Of a DNA stretch of 64,000 bases, positions 11,315-22,600 are shown one piece after another. Below the pieces are notes generated by a model. The model did not search any database. It had not been told where the DNA came from and saw nothing but the letters and a program-made list of their open reading frames with translations. A program made the translations under genes and the position numbers. The DNA is from Tiliqua scincoides (taxonomy: Eukaryota; Chordata; Lepidosauria; Squamata; Scincidae), in NCBI RefSeq assembly GCF_035046505.1, contig NC_089826.1:9326254-9390253 (forward strand), read 5' to 3'. Every line of letters begins with the position of its first letter. Within the stretch, counting starts at the first letter, position 1.

Positions 11315-11479
11315 CAGTGGCGTAGCTGGGGGGGGCAAAGCACTAAATTTTGCATTTTTCAAAGCCATTCAGGGAAGGGGCGAGCAAAACGCCTGGCTCC
11401 TAAGGGAAGGGGCCCCCTTGCACGCTGCGGTGAGGCTCCCTGCAAAACTTAGCGCTTTGCCCCCCCAGCTACGCCACTG
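11315..11479. mobile_element. hAT-like MITE, CAGTGGCGTAGC family, with target duplication
   Basis: Both ends are intact. Flanks TCCGGAGG (11307-11314) and TCCTGAGG (11480-11487) match at 7 of 8 positions. Confidence 0.88.
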
Positions 11480-11755
11480 TCCTGAGGTCCCCACTTATTT
11501 ACGTCGAAGGTGCTCCCGAGGACCTCCCGATGGATTGTGTCCCAATGGACACGATCCTCTTTGCCCAAGTCCATCATCCTGGGATTCAGCGAGGAGTCAC
11601 TTCCTCAACTCTCTCCCATGAACATCAATGAGACGGAACAGTCCTGGGCTTGGGCTGAATCGTGGCCCTTTCCATTTTTAAGCTACCTCCCCTCCCCACG
11701 AGCCTCTCCTCCTCTCCCTTTTTCCTTCATACAGATCTGGAAGCCAAGGCTTCAG

Positions 11756-12122
11756 AAGTGGCGTAACTAGAGGGGGGCAAAGCACTAGGTTTTGCAGGGA
11801 GCTTCACCGCGGCGTGCAACGAGCCCCATCAGAGCCATTCCAGAGCTCCCCACCCACTCCGGAAGAGCCACTGGCAGTCAGAGCAGACATTACTGGCCCA
11901 ATGGCGTAGCAAGAGGGGGTGCAAAGCACTAAGCTTTTGCAGAGAGACTCAGCGCAGCATGCAAGGGGGTCTTCTCCTTCCGAGCCATTCCAGGCGGGGG
12001 GGGGGCATTTGCCTTTTCTCTGGGTCTTCTCTGGCATTAGCCTCTGGAATGGCTCCGATGGGTTGGTGCGGTGAGGCTCCCTGCAAAACTTAGCGCTTTG
12101 CCCCCCTCTCGCTACGCCACTG
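11756..12122. mobile_element. Composite hAT-like MITE with inner second copy
   Basis: The outer unit is flanked by a perfect 8-bp duplication, GGCTTCAG (11748-11755 and 12123-12130). A second left end (CAATGGCGTAGC) starts inside at 11900 and shares the right end. Between them lies AGAGCAGACATTACTGGCCC, which resembles the flank just upstream of the separate MITE at 9829. Confidence 0.85.
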
Positions 12123-12560
12123 GGCTTCAGTGGCACTTTTGGGCCTTGTAGGACTCGAGGCCCGAGGAGAGGGGGGCTGAATGGGTGTGGGGATGGTAGG
12201 GATGTGGCTGAATGGTGGGGGCTTGAGGATCGCCTCCTCCAGCAGCTCTGCGCCCCGGAGGGGGGGCGGGAAGAGGCAGGCGGGAGGCGCGCAGCCTGCC
12301 CGGCCTAGGAAAGAGTTAAGAGGGAGGGGAGGTGGGTCTGTCACGCGTCATTGAGCAGCTTATGTGCAGCAAACAAAAACGGTGTGCCAGGGTGCTGCCA
12401 GGCAGTCGCTGCACCGGGCCCATCTGCCCAAGCCTCCCTGGGCTGCCTTCCTCCGGCTCTTTTGCACCAGAAGAGCGCTGCATCTCCCCCTGGCCAGGGA
12501 AAATGCACTGATACAATAGGCACGGGTGCCCCCCCACCAAAAAAAAAAGAACAAGGGGAC
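12123..12560 (+). promoter_or_regulatory. PRDM8: Probable PRDM8 promoter / 5' region
   Basis: This GC-rich, repeat-free block begins right after a MITE ends at 12122 and lies upstream of the probable 5' UTR exon. It contains GGGGGGCGGG-type boxes near 12260-12270 and a non-repetitive stretch around 12340-12420 that looks like the kind of sequence kept between species. No TATA box is evident. The placement is inference, since no transcript is available. Confidence 0.4.
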
Positions 12561-12570
12561 CTCGCATAGC

Positions 12571-12600
12571 CTGCCCTTTCATTTTTATTTTTTTTTAATA

Positions 12601-12631
<31 letters not shown>

Positions 12632-12775
12632 AATTTTTGTGCCACTTTCTGCTGGGATTATTTTTATTTTTATTTTTTTGCCTTTTTTTTTTCCAGCCCC
12701 TCTCCCTTTCGGTCTCTAGGATTATAATTCCTGACCTTATTTCTGGTAAGTAAAGATTTTGGGATTATTTTCTGC

Positions 12776-12847
<72 letters not shown>

Positions 12848-13010
12848 TCGCTTCTTTGGGATTTGATTTCCTGGCACCAAAAAGAAAAAAAGAATGAAAA
12901 GAAAGAAATGAAAGAGAGAGAGAGAGAGAAGAAAAGAACGGGGGCGAGGAGATGTCAGGGCAAAAGGATCAATACAAAGGGGGGGGGGAGAGTGCAGAAT
13001 TTTTTTTCTT
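12571..13010. repeat. Low-complexity tract: (TA)n, poly-T, (CT)n(CA)n, purine-rich
   Basis: Simple sequence surrounds the probable 5' UTR exon: poly-T with (TA)n at about 12595-12625, (CT)n then (CA)n at about 12771-12844, and an A/G-rich tract at about 12880-12940. A 208-codon frame over this area is a composition artefact. Confidence 0.85.
12697..12745 (+). other. PRDM8: Probable small non-coding 5' UTR exon of PRDM8
   Basis: A T-rich tract ending ttttttttccag is followed by 49 bases and then by the near-perfect donor ctg|gtaagtaaag. An acceptor and a donor this strong, this close together and on the right strand upstream of a coding exon that itself starts at an acceptor, suggest a small UTR exon. 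The 49 bases may instead be the end of a longer first exon. Inference from splice signals only. Confidence 0.45.
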
Positions 13011-14290
13011 TCTGGATGGATTTGGTGGGGGAGATCATCAGACAATGCGTGGAAGGAGCCTGTTTTGAGCAAAAAGGGCTGGAGCTCTGCTGGAAAGTGG
13101 GGGGGGGGGGGAAGAAGGGAGCTCTCTGGCAGCCTGATCTGGTCCGGGGGGGGGCCGCTGGGCTCCGGAGGGGATTTCCCAGAGAAACCCCAGAGAGCAC
13201 CCCAGAATCGATAGCTATATTCCTTCCCAAGAAAACAAAATTAGATTATATTCCTTCGAAACCAAAACCGAACAGTCCTTTTCGGAGCTGTGTCCCTCGC
13301 GGCCCCCCCCCCCCCCAGGATAACTCCCCCGTATTGTTCCACCGAATTGCATTTGAATGGTCCTGCCCCCGCTGCTGGCCAGCACCCTTCTGCAGACCGT
13401 GGAGAGGGGCGTGTGTGCAGATCGGGGGGGGTCTGAAGACTTCTCTACACACAGCCCTGGATCCACACACGCACGACTACAATTGCTAAAGTGGGGGGGG
13501 GGGGGGCGTCGCAAAGAATCACAGCGAAATAAAAACGAAGCCACCCCAGACACACTTACTAGGGAGTAAGCCCCCGCTGGGAGAGTCGCTTCCAAGGAAA
13601 ACACGCCGCGAGAAAGACACGGATCTCTTCCACCAATAAAAGTGGGGGGGGGGGTTGCTTTATTTTTGTTTAACCAGAATTCCCACCCCCGCACCCCAAC
13701 AAACTGCGATCTGGTCGCCTTTCTGCCCTGAACGAACTTTCCTCGTCCCTTCGGAAACCTGGAGATGTGAGTGATGGACGCGGGCGGGGGGGCAGAGTTG
13801 ATCCCCTTGGCTTTTTTCGCATTCTTCTTTTCTCTGGGTCTCCTCTTGCGCCCCCCCCCCACGCTGGAATGGCTCCGCTGCGGTGAGGCTCCCTGAAAAT
13901 CTTCGTGCTTTGCCCCCCCTCTAGCTACGCCACTGTCAAAGGACCGTTTTCCAGGCGCTCCGACGGCGCCCGTTGTGCTGGGAGAGTAGGCTTGGAAACG
14001 GTCCTTCCCCAGGCAAGGAGGTCTCCAATTCGTCCTTTCCCTGCCACCGGTGGCCCCGATCCCGCGGGACTCTCCCCTGCGCAAGAGTTGGGACCTGCTG
14101 CTCTCATCTCCGCGGGTCCTCCTAGTCCGGGAGGGGATTCAGAGCCCAAGCCTAGGCTTGTCTGCTTGGAAGTAAATCCCACTGTGGTCAATGGGGCTTA
14201 CTCCCAGGTAAGCGTGGGGAGGATTGTGGCCTCATTTAGCCCTGCAGAAGAAGCAATTCAGACAAGGCAGGTGAGGGGGGGGCAGGGAGA
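13011..14290. other. GC-rich part of PRDM8 5' intron, no gene
   Basis: GC-rich sequence with several long G or C homopolymers (13100, 13305, 13493, 13849). It contains a half MITE (13864-13935) and two degraded palindromic-repeat pieces near 13549-13605 and 14155-14233. The frames on both strands show no domain. Confidence 0.6.
13864..13935. mobile_element. hAT-like MITE, CAGTGGCGTAGC family, right half
   Basis: CTGGAATGGCTCC to CTAGCTACGCCACTG; the left half is absent or unrecognisable. Confidence 0.7.
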
Positions 14291-14298
14291 CAACCTCA

Positions 14299-14300
<2 letters not shown>

Positions 14301-14339
<39 letters not shown>
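14301..14339. repeat. (CT)n microsatellite
   Basis: Uninterrupted CT dinucleotides, followed directly by an A/T-rich stretch to about 14460. Confidence 0.95.
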
Positions 14340-14341
<2 letters not shown>

Positions 14342-14639
14342 TCGTTTTTTAAAATATAATTTTAATATTTTAAATTAATTTTCATTTTTTAAATTTATTT
14401 AAATTTTCATTTTTAAGAACTTAAGTTCTTTAAAAACATTTTTTTTTAAAAAAGTGAGCTTGCTGCTGGTTTGTTTGTTTTTTTCTGATCGATGATCAAT
14501 AATCAATAACCGCCTGCCTCCCCAGCTGCAGTTCTTCTCCCCACATTTGCTTTGCGCGTGTAGAGCAAGGTGGCTGGGATTCCTCGCCCCCCCCCCCCCC
14601 ATAAATAAGCGTGTCGAGGTAAGAAATAATTACCTCTGC

Positions 14640-14900
14640 TCTCTGCTTTTAATTAAAGTCTCGGAGGGAAAGTGCCGGATTATGGTAATGAGCAGACAGA
14701 CGCTCCCTCTTGGAGTCGCCCGCCAAAGGTTAGCTGACATCGGATCAGAGGCACTGACAAGGCTCTCCAAATCCATTTGCCATGCCGGGGCCATCAGCAG
14801 ACTTGCATGGGGTGGGCAGGGGAAAGAGACACCGGAGCGAGCACCGGGGTTGGGCTCGGAGGTCAACTTTGCCCTGCACGGTTGCGCCTCTCTGGCATCC
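14640..14900. promoter_or_regulatory. Candidate conserved non-coding element in PRDM8 5' intron
   Basis: A mixed-composition, repeat-free block with TAATTA-type homeodomain cores (AATAATTACC, TTTTAATTAAAG) and a GGATTATGGTAATGAG stretch, lying between simple repeats and a palindromic repeat. No open frame of interest. Regulatory status is inferred only from its freedom from repeats and its motif content. Confidence 0.3.
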
Positions 14901-14973
14901 ACTAAAAATCTGGGAGAGGCAGATTTGGAATTCAGATTGGGGAACTGTGCGTGTTCAGTTCCACCTCTCTAGG

Positions 14974-15065
14974 TCTGCAATCCTAGCCATACTTCCCTGG
15001 GAGTAAGTGTCATTGAACACAATGGGGACTTACTTCTGAGTAGACATGCCTAGGATTGGGCTGTA
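14974..15065. repeat. AGTAAG palindromic repeat, well preserved
   Basis: CTGCAATCCTAGCCATACTT, CCTGGGAGTAAGTGTCATTG, GACTTACTTCTGAGTAGACA, TAGGATTGGGCTG: close to the apparent family consensus. Confidence 0.88.
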
Positions 15066-15382
15066 AATCTCCTAGGCTCCTCTGTACACTGGGACCTGTT
15101 TTTCTTTCCGGAGTTAAAAAGAAATCTTCCCCTCATTGCCAATTTATCAGTTGCTTGCTAGAAAATGAAATCTATAAACTTATCTATAAATTTATAATCT
15201 ATAATATATAAACTAAATATCTATAAATCTATAAACTAAGGGTGTGTGTGTGTATACACACACACAAACATATACACATACTTATACATATACATACATT
15301 ATACTTATACAAATATATACATTTCCTACTTGGAAAGAAGTTTCACTGAAATCAGGGGAACGATAAATCTCAGTATAAGGCT

Positions 15383-15475
15383 TGCAGCACAATCCTATGC
15401 AACACATACCACCTCAGAAGTAAATTCCATTGTGTTCAATGGGGCTTATTCCCAGGAAAGGGTGTACAGGATTGT
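15383..15475. repeat. AGTAAG palindromic repeat
   Basis: CAGCACAATCCTATGCAACA .. GGGGCTTATTCCCAGGAAAG .. TACAGGATTG. Confidence 0.8.
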
Positions 15476-15542
15476 TGAAGTTCAGGGATTTTTTGGGGGT
15501 GGTGGTGGTGGTGGAAAGGATTTGTGTGTTATGAGATTTACG

Positions 15543-15572
15543 CAGTCAGGTAGGTGTTCTTGACTGGTTAAA

Positions 15573-15618
<46 letters not shown>

Positions 15619-15716
15619 TTATAACAATAACCACCAATAGATATTATTTATTATTCATTATCAATGAAATTATTATTAGATAATATTACTATTTATTATT
15701 CTTTATTATCAATAAA

Positions 15717-15786
<70 letters not shown>

Positions 15787-15820
15787 TTTTGCACAATCAG
15801 GTAGATGTTATTGACTGGTT
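15543..15820. repeat. (AAT)n and (TTA)n tracts in opposite orientation between 27-bp direct repeats
   Basis: (AAT)n at about 15573-15617 and (TTA)n at about 15717-15785 are complementary and could fold into a large hairpin. The block is bounded by two near-identical 27-mers, 15543-15569 and 15794-15820, that both end TTGACTGGTT. Confidence 0.85.
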
Positions 15821-16247
15821 TGCTTTATCCAGACATCAACTCCTTCCCAAGGACCTGGGATGTCTGGTTTTTGTCTTATTTTATTCACATCAAAATGACA
15901 ACACAGCTAATGATCGTATATTTCCACACAAAAACTACTACATTGATGATGATGATGATGCACTTTTTTATCCAAAGTTAACTCATTTCTAAACCTTGTG
16001 GATCTCAATGAGAGACAACATACAGTCCGATCCTTCCCACGTTTACTGGGGTGGGGGGGTTGGGAGCCCCTCAGTCTGGCTGGCTCCCTTAACCGTCCAC
16101 AGGATGGGCACATAGAAGAGAGTTTAAATGTCTTCTTCTGAAAGCGATGGAACTTCAGGGTGTTGAATTTTGGTGATGGATTCTTCATCATCATCTTCAT
16201 CACAGTCAAGGCTAGACCGCTACTTCTGCTGCTGTTGTCATGGCTTA

Positions 16248-16249
<2 letters not shown>

Positions 16250-16279
<30 letters not shown>
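16250..16279. repeat. (CA)n microsatellite
   Basis: CA dinucleotide run about 100 bases upstream of the first coding exon. Confidence 0.95.
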
Positions 16280-16280
<1 letters not shown>

Positions 16281-16383
16281 CAACTGGCACCACTCCAGCC
16301 CGCTCTTCCCCCCTGCTGCCAGTCTCTGCTGTGACTGAGATGTCCCCCCCCCCCCCCCGCTTTCTCTTCTCCCCGGTTTCCAG

Positions 16384-16604
16384 CCATGGAGGACTCGGGC
16401 GTGCCAAGGGGGATCTGGGACGGAGATGCCAAAGCGGTCCAGCAGTGCCTGACGGACATCTTCACCAGCGTTTACACCACCTGCGACATCCCGGAGAACG
16501 CCATCTTCGGCCCCTGCGTGCTCAGCCATACCTCGCTCTACGACAGCATCGCCTTCATCGCCCTCAAGTCCACAGACAAGAGGACCGTCCCTTACATTTT
16601 CCGG
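16384..16604 (+). CDS. PRDM8: PRDM8 first coding exon
   Basis: A long pyrimidine tract ending ggtttccag is followed by ccATGG, so the exon has only two untranslated bases and the rest of the 5' UTR must lie in upstream exons. It codes for residues 1-73, the first half of the PR domain (ends PYIFR), and stops exactly at a codon boundary before the donor gtaagg. Reading into the intron adds unrelated residues, which confirms the donor. Confidence 0.95.
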
Positions 16605-19600
16605 GTAAGGGCGATCTCTGCCTCTCCTTGGCTCTCTTCGGCTCAGGGCACTAATAGTTACCACTCCAGAAACCAATGCCCCGTCCCTAAACACATTTCC
16701 AAGCAGAGGAGCTTACATTTCTGCCCAACGTTGCATAAACGCAACAGGGACCAAAAGTGTACACCTGTGGGCCGGGCAGTAAGGGGTTAACGGACCGCAG
16801 ACATCTCCATCCCTTTCTAATCCATAATTCCAAATAAATCCGATTTCAATTCAGCACCTGCGTAAAAGGTGGCAAGGGGTGTGTGTGAACTCCACCATTC
16901 CAGCCCTACCTTTCTCATGTGGGGGCTGCCTTCCAAGAGTAAGACTGATTTCCCCCCAGTAGATGTGTTTAAAAATTAGGGCGAAGACTGAGGTGAAGAG
17001 AAAAGGATCAGATCTGTGTTCAGTATCGATCAATATCGGAAAGCGATCAGATTTGCGTTCAAAATTAGGCTGGGTTGAACCAGGTTGGGGGTCAGAAACT
17101 GTACGGTCCCCCTTTTTAAAAAAAAAAAATCCTTTTTTAAAATCTTAATTTAGCAAATGTCAAGGAAGTAATGCAGTGAATGAAGAAAAGAGAATTTTTC
17201 TGTGAACGTTTCCCTGAAATTGCAATAGGAAATTTCCTTCCAACACCTTTTTGAGTCCTTCTGTGCATTTGGGAAGCCAAAGAGAGAGAAAGGGTTCAGT
17301 CCTGCTGGCTCTGGGTCCAGGCGCCACCTGCCATGGTAGAGTTGAAAGAAAAGAATTCATTGGTAGGATTATTAAAACCCCTGGGACTCTGGTCTCCATC
17401 AGCTGCTCCTTCACACAGACACACAGTTCTTCAGAAAATTAGGTGACGGACCAACATGATCCAACGTCTGAGTTAATCCGCAGCTCTTGGATTCAGTTGT
17501 GGAGGCTGAGGTCCAAAATCAGGCTCGCTTAGAAGTGGATTCCACACAGAAATAAAGATGATTCCTTTCCAAACGAATTATATAAATGGGACCAACTAGA
17601 AAACTGTGTTGTCTTCAGGATTGCGCACGTCCCAACAGTTTCAAGAGGGCAATTTCGGGGGAAATTGGACACATTGTGCAAATTGGATACATCTGAGCTG
17701 GGTACCATAATAAAGCTGGTAATGTGAGGATTCTTTCGCCTATAATCACTTTAGGCTGATTGTTCTGATTTAATCTTATTCAGCAGTTTAAAACAAACAG
17801 CATAGGCTGGGATTTAGATTAATCTCTACATAGTTATACCAGGTTTCAAAGGAAGATCAGTAACTAGACAGGATCGTAGCCCAGTTTTACATCACTCATA
17901 GCTACAATTTGTGGATCCGTGCAGAGTTGAAACAGTTAATTTCTCCCATCATCCTTTTCCATTTGGTGTGCTTGCTTTACCATCCCCTCCTCTGTCCTCA
18001 GCCTATGGGGCCCTGCAGTCTCCTGAGCCCCCCAAAATGCATCATGCTCATGAATCTTGTCCAGGAAAGTGCAATAACCAGCACTTGATGTTTGCTGGGA
18101 AGTAAATCCCACTGTGCTCAATGATGGTTACTCCCAGGTAACCATCCAGGTTACTCCCAGGTTACTCCCAGGTAAATGTACAGGATTTCCCTCAGGCTAA
18201 ACTCTGTCTTACCTCTGAGTAAACATGCACATCTTTCAAATAGCTGGCAAAACCCATTTGTGACTGTGTGGTAGGACTGATGCCACTCCTTCAACTCCGA
18301 TCGGAGGACTTCCAGGTCTGGACTGGATTTCAGAACAAATGCGCAAGGAATAGCTGCTTTTCTCTGAATCTCACTCTCACCCTTCTTGAATCCTAGGTGG
18401 ACACCTCTGCAGCCAACGGCTCCTCAGAAGGTTTAATGTGGTTGCGCCTGGTCCAGTCAGCTAGAGACAAAGAGGAACAGAACCTGGAAGCCTACATTAA
18501 AAATGGACAATTGTTTTATCGCTCCCTTCGAAGGATTGCCAAAGACGAGGAACTACTGGTTTGGTACGGGAAAGAACTGTCCGAGTTACTCTTACTGAGC
18601 AACACCAGGTCCCACAGCAAAATGAATGGTAGGCAAAGCTTCTTTCCAGGGTGTGTGCTGGGATTTTTATTATTATTAATAATAATACCTATTGGTAACC
18701 TTCAGTCTTGAAAGACTAATAATATTATTTATTATTAATAATAAACAGGATTTATATACCACTTTTCAATGAAAAGTTCATAAAGCGGTTTACAGAGAAA
18801 ATTCAATAACTAATGGCTCCCAAAAGGGCTCACAGTCTAAAAAGATGCAAAAAGAACACTAGCAGACAGCCACTAGAAAAGACACTGCTGGGGTGAGGAG
18901 GGTCAGTTACTCTCCCCCCCCCCCCCGCTAAATAAAAGAGGAGCACCCACTTGAAAAAGTGCCTTACCCAGTTACAGGAGTATCCATGCAAGTCTGCACG
19001 GTGATCAAGTGTGTACGTTGTGGGGTGGTTGTCACTGCTTCTAGGTTTGTCTGGGGATATTGCAGAGGTGAAATTTCATGAGGCTTATACTAAAGAGATT
19101 TCCTATGGGAAGAGGGCGTGCTAGATGGAAAGGAAAAAGGTGGGGTTAAGCAAAATTAGTGGGTGAAAACTGAGGTTAAATACTGCAGTCCACAGCCCCT
19201 GAAGGTAGAGTGAATTTTTTGGAAACTACTGTTACCCTGCACATGCCTGATCTCGGAAGCTAAGCAGAGTCGGCCCTGGTTAGTACTTGGATGGGAGACT
19301 GCCTGGGAATACCAGGTGCTGTAGGCTTATACCATTGTCTTTGGAGACTGAAGGTTGCCAACCAACCAACCAAGATTCATGAAAAGGTGACAATCTGCTC
19401 ATATGTGTAATATCTTGTTCTGTATAAAAGGGGGAAAGAGCAAAAATGGAGGCTCTCAGACACTCCAAAACGTTGAAGGATGGGTGGATTAGACCCTGCA
19501 CATGCCCAATCTTGTCTGATCTCTGAAGCTAAGCAGGGTCAGGCCTGGTTAGTACTTGGATGGGAGACCGCCTCGGAATACCGGGTGCTGTAAGCTTACA

Positions 19601-22600
19601 CCATAGTCTTTCGAGACTGAAGGTTGCCAACCATTAGTAGCAGAAAATCTTTATGGCATTCTACCAGAAAAGGGACAGTTCATATTCCTTGACTTTCTCT
19701 GTTTGTTATACTTACACTGTTTTCTCTTGTCTTGCCTCAGCCTGCCCCCACTGAAATTTCATTTCTAAGCAATTTGAGTGAGGGAACTTAAGTTATTGTT
19801 TGAAGTAAGGAGCTGGTAGTAACTGGACTGTTCAGTAACACACCACTGGCTAAATTCGAGTGGACCACCAAGAGCCTGCTTGTTGTTTTGTGTAATCCAG
19901 CAGTGCACCTCAGATGTTCTTAAACAACGTGGATTACTCAAGATTACTTAAAAAAAAAAATTGTAGAATTCCAAGATAGTCAATATTCCTGCATATAGTT
20001 TCCCTTCTCACTCCTTAACCCATTTCTGCCCAGCCCACAGATGTACACATTGAATGTACATGCAACATTGGGCAGAAATGGCTTGGGGCTCAATCCTATC
20101 CAACTTTCCAGCACTGGTGCAGCCGCAATGCAGTCCCAAAGCAAGGGATCAAACATTGTCATTTCTTGAAGAGGCCTCTGTGACTGCCTTCCCACCATGG
20201 GATGCTGCATCGGCACTGGAAAATTGGATAGGATTGGGTCTTTAATTACTAAATGGATAACTCAAGAATCAGGTGTGATGCAATGACCTCCTTGATGGGC
20301 TTGGTATTGAGAAACTGATGTTCAAATTTAACCTTTGAGGTGAAGCTAACTCCTATACCAAGCAACTGATTCAGCCTAGCCTACCTTACAGGGGCTTTGT
20401 AAGGCTAAAAGAGATGCTGAATACCTTGGAAGTGTAGTGTTTACATGTGTGGAGGGTACTGAATAAAATCTAAGAAGCTTTTTACGCACACCCCCACCTC
20501 ATCAAAAGTTGACCCAACAATATCATAATCTCTCAGAGATACTGACAACAAACTGGTGCCAGGCCTGCTCCTGTGCAAACATCCTCCCAAGGGAGAGGTA
20601 ATGATTCTAAGAATTATGTGGAATGCCAAGGTGTGGCGGTAGTTTGCGATCCCATGAATTTTGCCATCTGCTTGAGGGTTCTGCGGGATTGTTTCCAGGC
20701 TGGACACCCTGGCCTTTAGATCCTACCGAGCATTGCAAAGTCCCGTAATCATTTTGCTTGGAAGATGCTATTTGGCAAACGCGGCTGGGAGGAAGGCCCT
20801 TTTACTCTAGTAGGACTTCTTTATGGGCATAGGATTGGGCTCTGAGGCTGCAGTCCTTATCCACATCTACCTTCATCCAACTTATTAATCCAAGCAAAAG
20901 AAGGGCTTTCATGTTAGCGAGACTGAACATATTTCCATCTGCAATACACCAAGGGAGATTTTCTAAGATCCCTCGTTCAAACAGATCATGTCTGTTTTGT
21001 TCACTTGAACCAGATACTTTGGATCATATTCTTCTTCGGTGTACTGCCCATCATAATCTCAGGTCCCACCTACTTGGCCCTTTTCTCTCTTCTCTTCCTG
21101 CTTCTCTTGTTGATCCTTTCCCAATCCTTCTTAGTGATTATTCCCCTTCCATCACCATTTTGGTGGCAGAATTTCTGGCGGCAGTTTCTATGGCAAAGGC
21201 CAGAAGTTGATAAGCTGATAAAGTTGTATCTCTTTGCCTTGTCATATTGGTTATTGTCCTTGGACTTTTTGTATGCCAATAAAGGTTTACCAAAGTAAGT
21301 AAGTCCACATCTGCCTGGAAGGAAGCCCCACTGACTCTAGTGGGACTTCCTTCAGTGTAGACAGGCCTGGGATTGGGTGAGGCTGCCACCCTGTCCACAG
21401 TGGGACTTGCTTCCGAGTAGAGGGGCAGAGGACCGGGCTGTGCGTGCGCCAGACCAGGCAACTAACGGGCTCTTGTCTGCCTTGTGATCCCGGCCGCAGG
21501 GTCGCCCCCGTACAGCTGCCTGGACTGCAGCCAGCGCTTCCAGTTCGAGTTTCCCTTCGTGGCCCACCTGCGCTTCCGCTGCCCCAAGAGGCTGCAGGGC
21601 GGCGCCGACGGCAGCGCGGCGGAGGACTCCGGCAGCAAGGACGCCAAGGAGCAGGAGGGCGCGCTGGGCTCGGGGGCCCCCAAGTACCTGGACAAGGCCC
21701 CGCAGCCGCCGCGGCAGCCCTACTCGTCGGGCGCGCAGGAGCCCAAGAGCGGCCGGGCCGCCAGCAAGCCCACCACGGACTTCCACAACCTGGCGCGGGA
21801 GCTGGAGAACTCGCAGCCGGCGGAGGCGGCGCCGCAGGGCAAGGCCAAGCGGAAGCACCCGGGGGCGGGCGAGGCGGCGCGGGGGCGGCCGGAGAGGCCC
21901 CGGGAGGAGCTGGCCTGCACCCCGCAGCAGCAGTTCCGGGCGGCGGGCAGCTACTTCGGCCTGGAGGAGAGCGGCCGCCTCTTCGCGCCGCCCAGCCCGG
22001 AGACGGGCGAGGCCAAGCGCAGCGCCTTCGTGGAGGTGAAGAAGGCCTCGCGGGGGCCCGAGGAGGAGCAGGAGCGCGGCTCCCCCGAGCAGCAGCCGGC
22101 GGCGGCGGCGGGGCTGGGCGCGCGGCAGGGCGGCAGCGCCTTCTCCACGGTGGCGCCGTCGGGGGAGGAGCGCAAGAGCGCCTTCTCGCAGCCGGCGCGC
22201 GCCCCCTTCGCGCCGGCGCCGCCCTCCGCGCCCGCCGCCTCCTCGTCGGGCGCGCCGCCGCTGGCGCTGGGCGGCAAGCTGGCGGAGGGCGAGGGCGCGG
22301 CGCGCCTGTACGCGGGCGAGGCGCTGGGCGGGAAGCTGCCGGCCGAGCTGGGCGCCAAGCAGAGCCCCTTCCTCTACGCCACCGCCTTCTGGCCCAAGGC
22401 GGCGGCGGCGGCGCCGCTGCAGCTGCCCTCGGCGCTGACGCTGCTGCCGCCCTCCTTCGCCTCGCTCTGCCTGCCGGCGCAGAACTGGTGCGCCAAGTGC
22501 AACGCCTCCTTCCGCATGACCTCCGACCTGGTCTACCACATGCGCTCGCACCACAAGAAGGAGTACGCGCTGGAGCCGCTGGTCAAGCGCCGGCGCGAGG

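Noticed and set aside
12863-13489. 208-codon plus-strand frame after the (CA)n tract
   Set aside because: Lys/Glu/Arg-rich start comes from a purine microsatellite; no domain.
13215-14084. 289-codon minus-strand frame
   Set aside because: GC-rich intron sequence with G and C homopolymers and part of a MITE; no domain.
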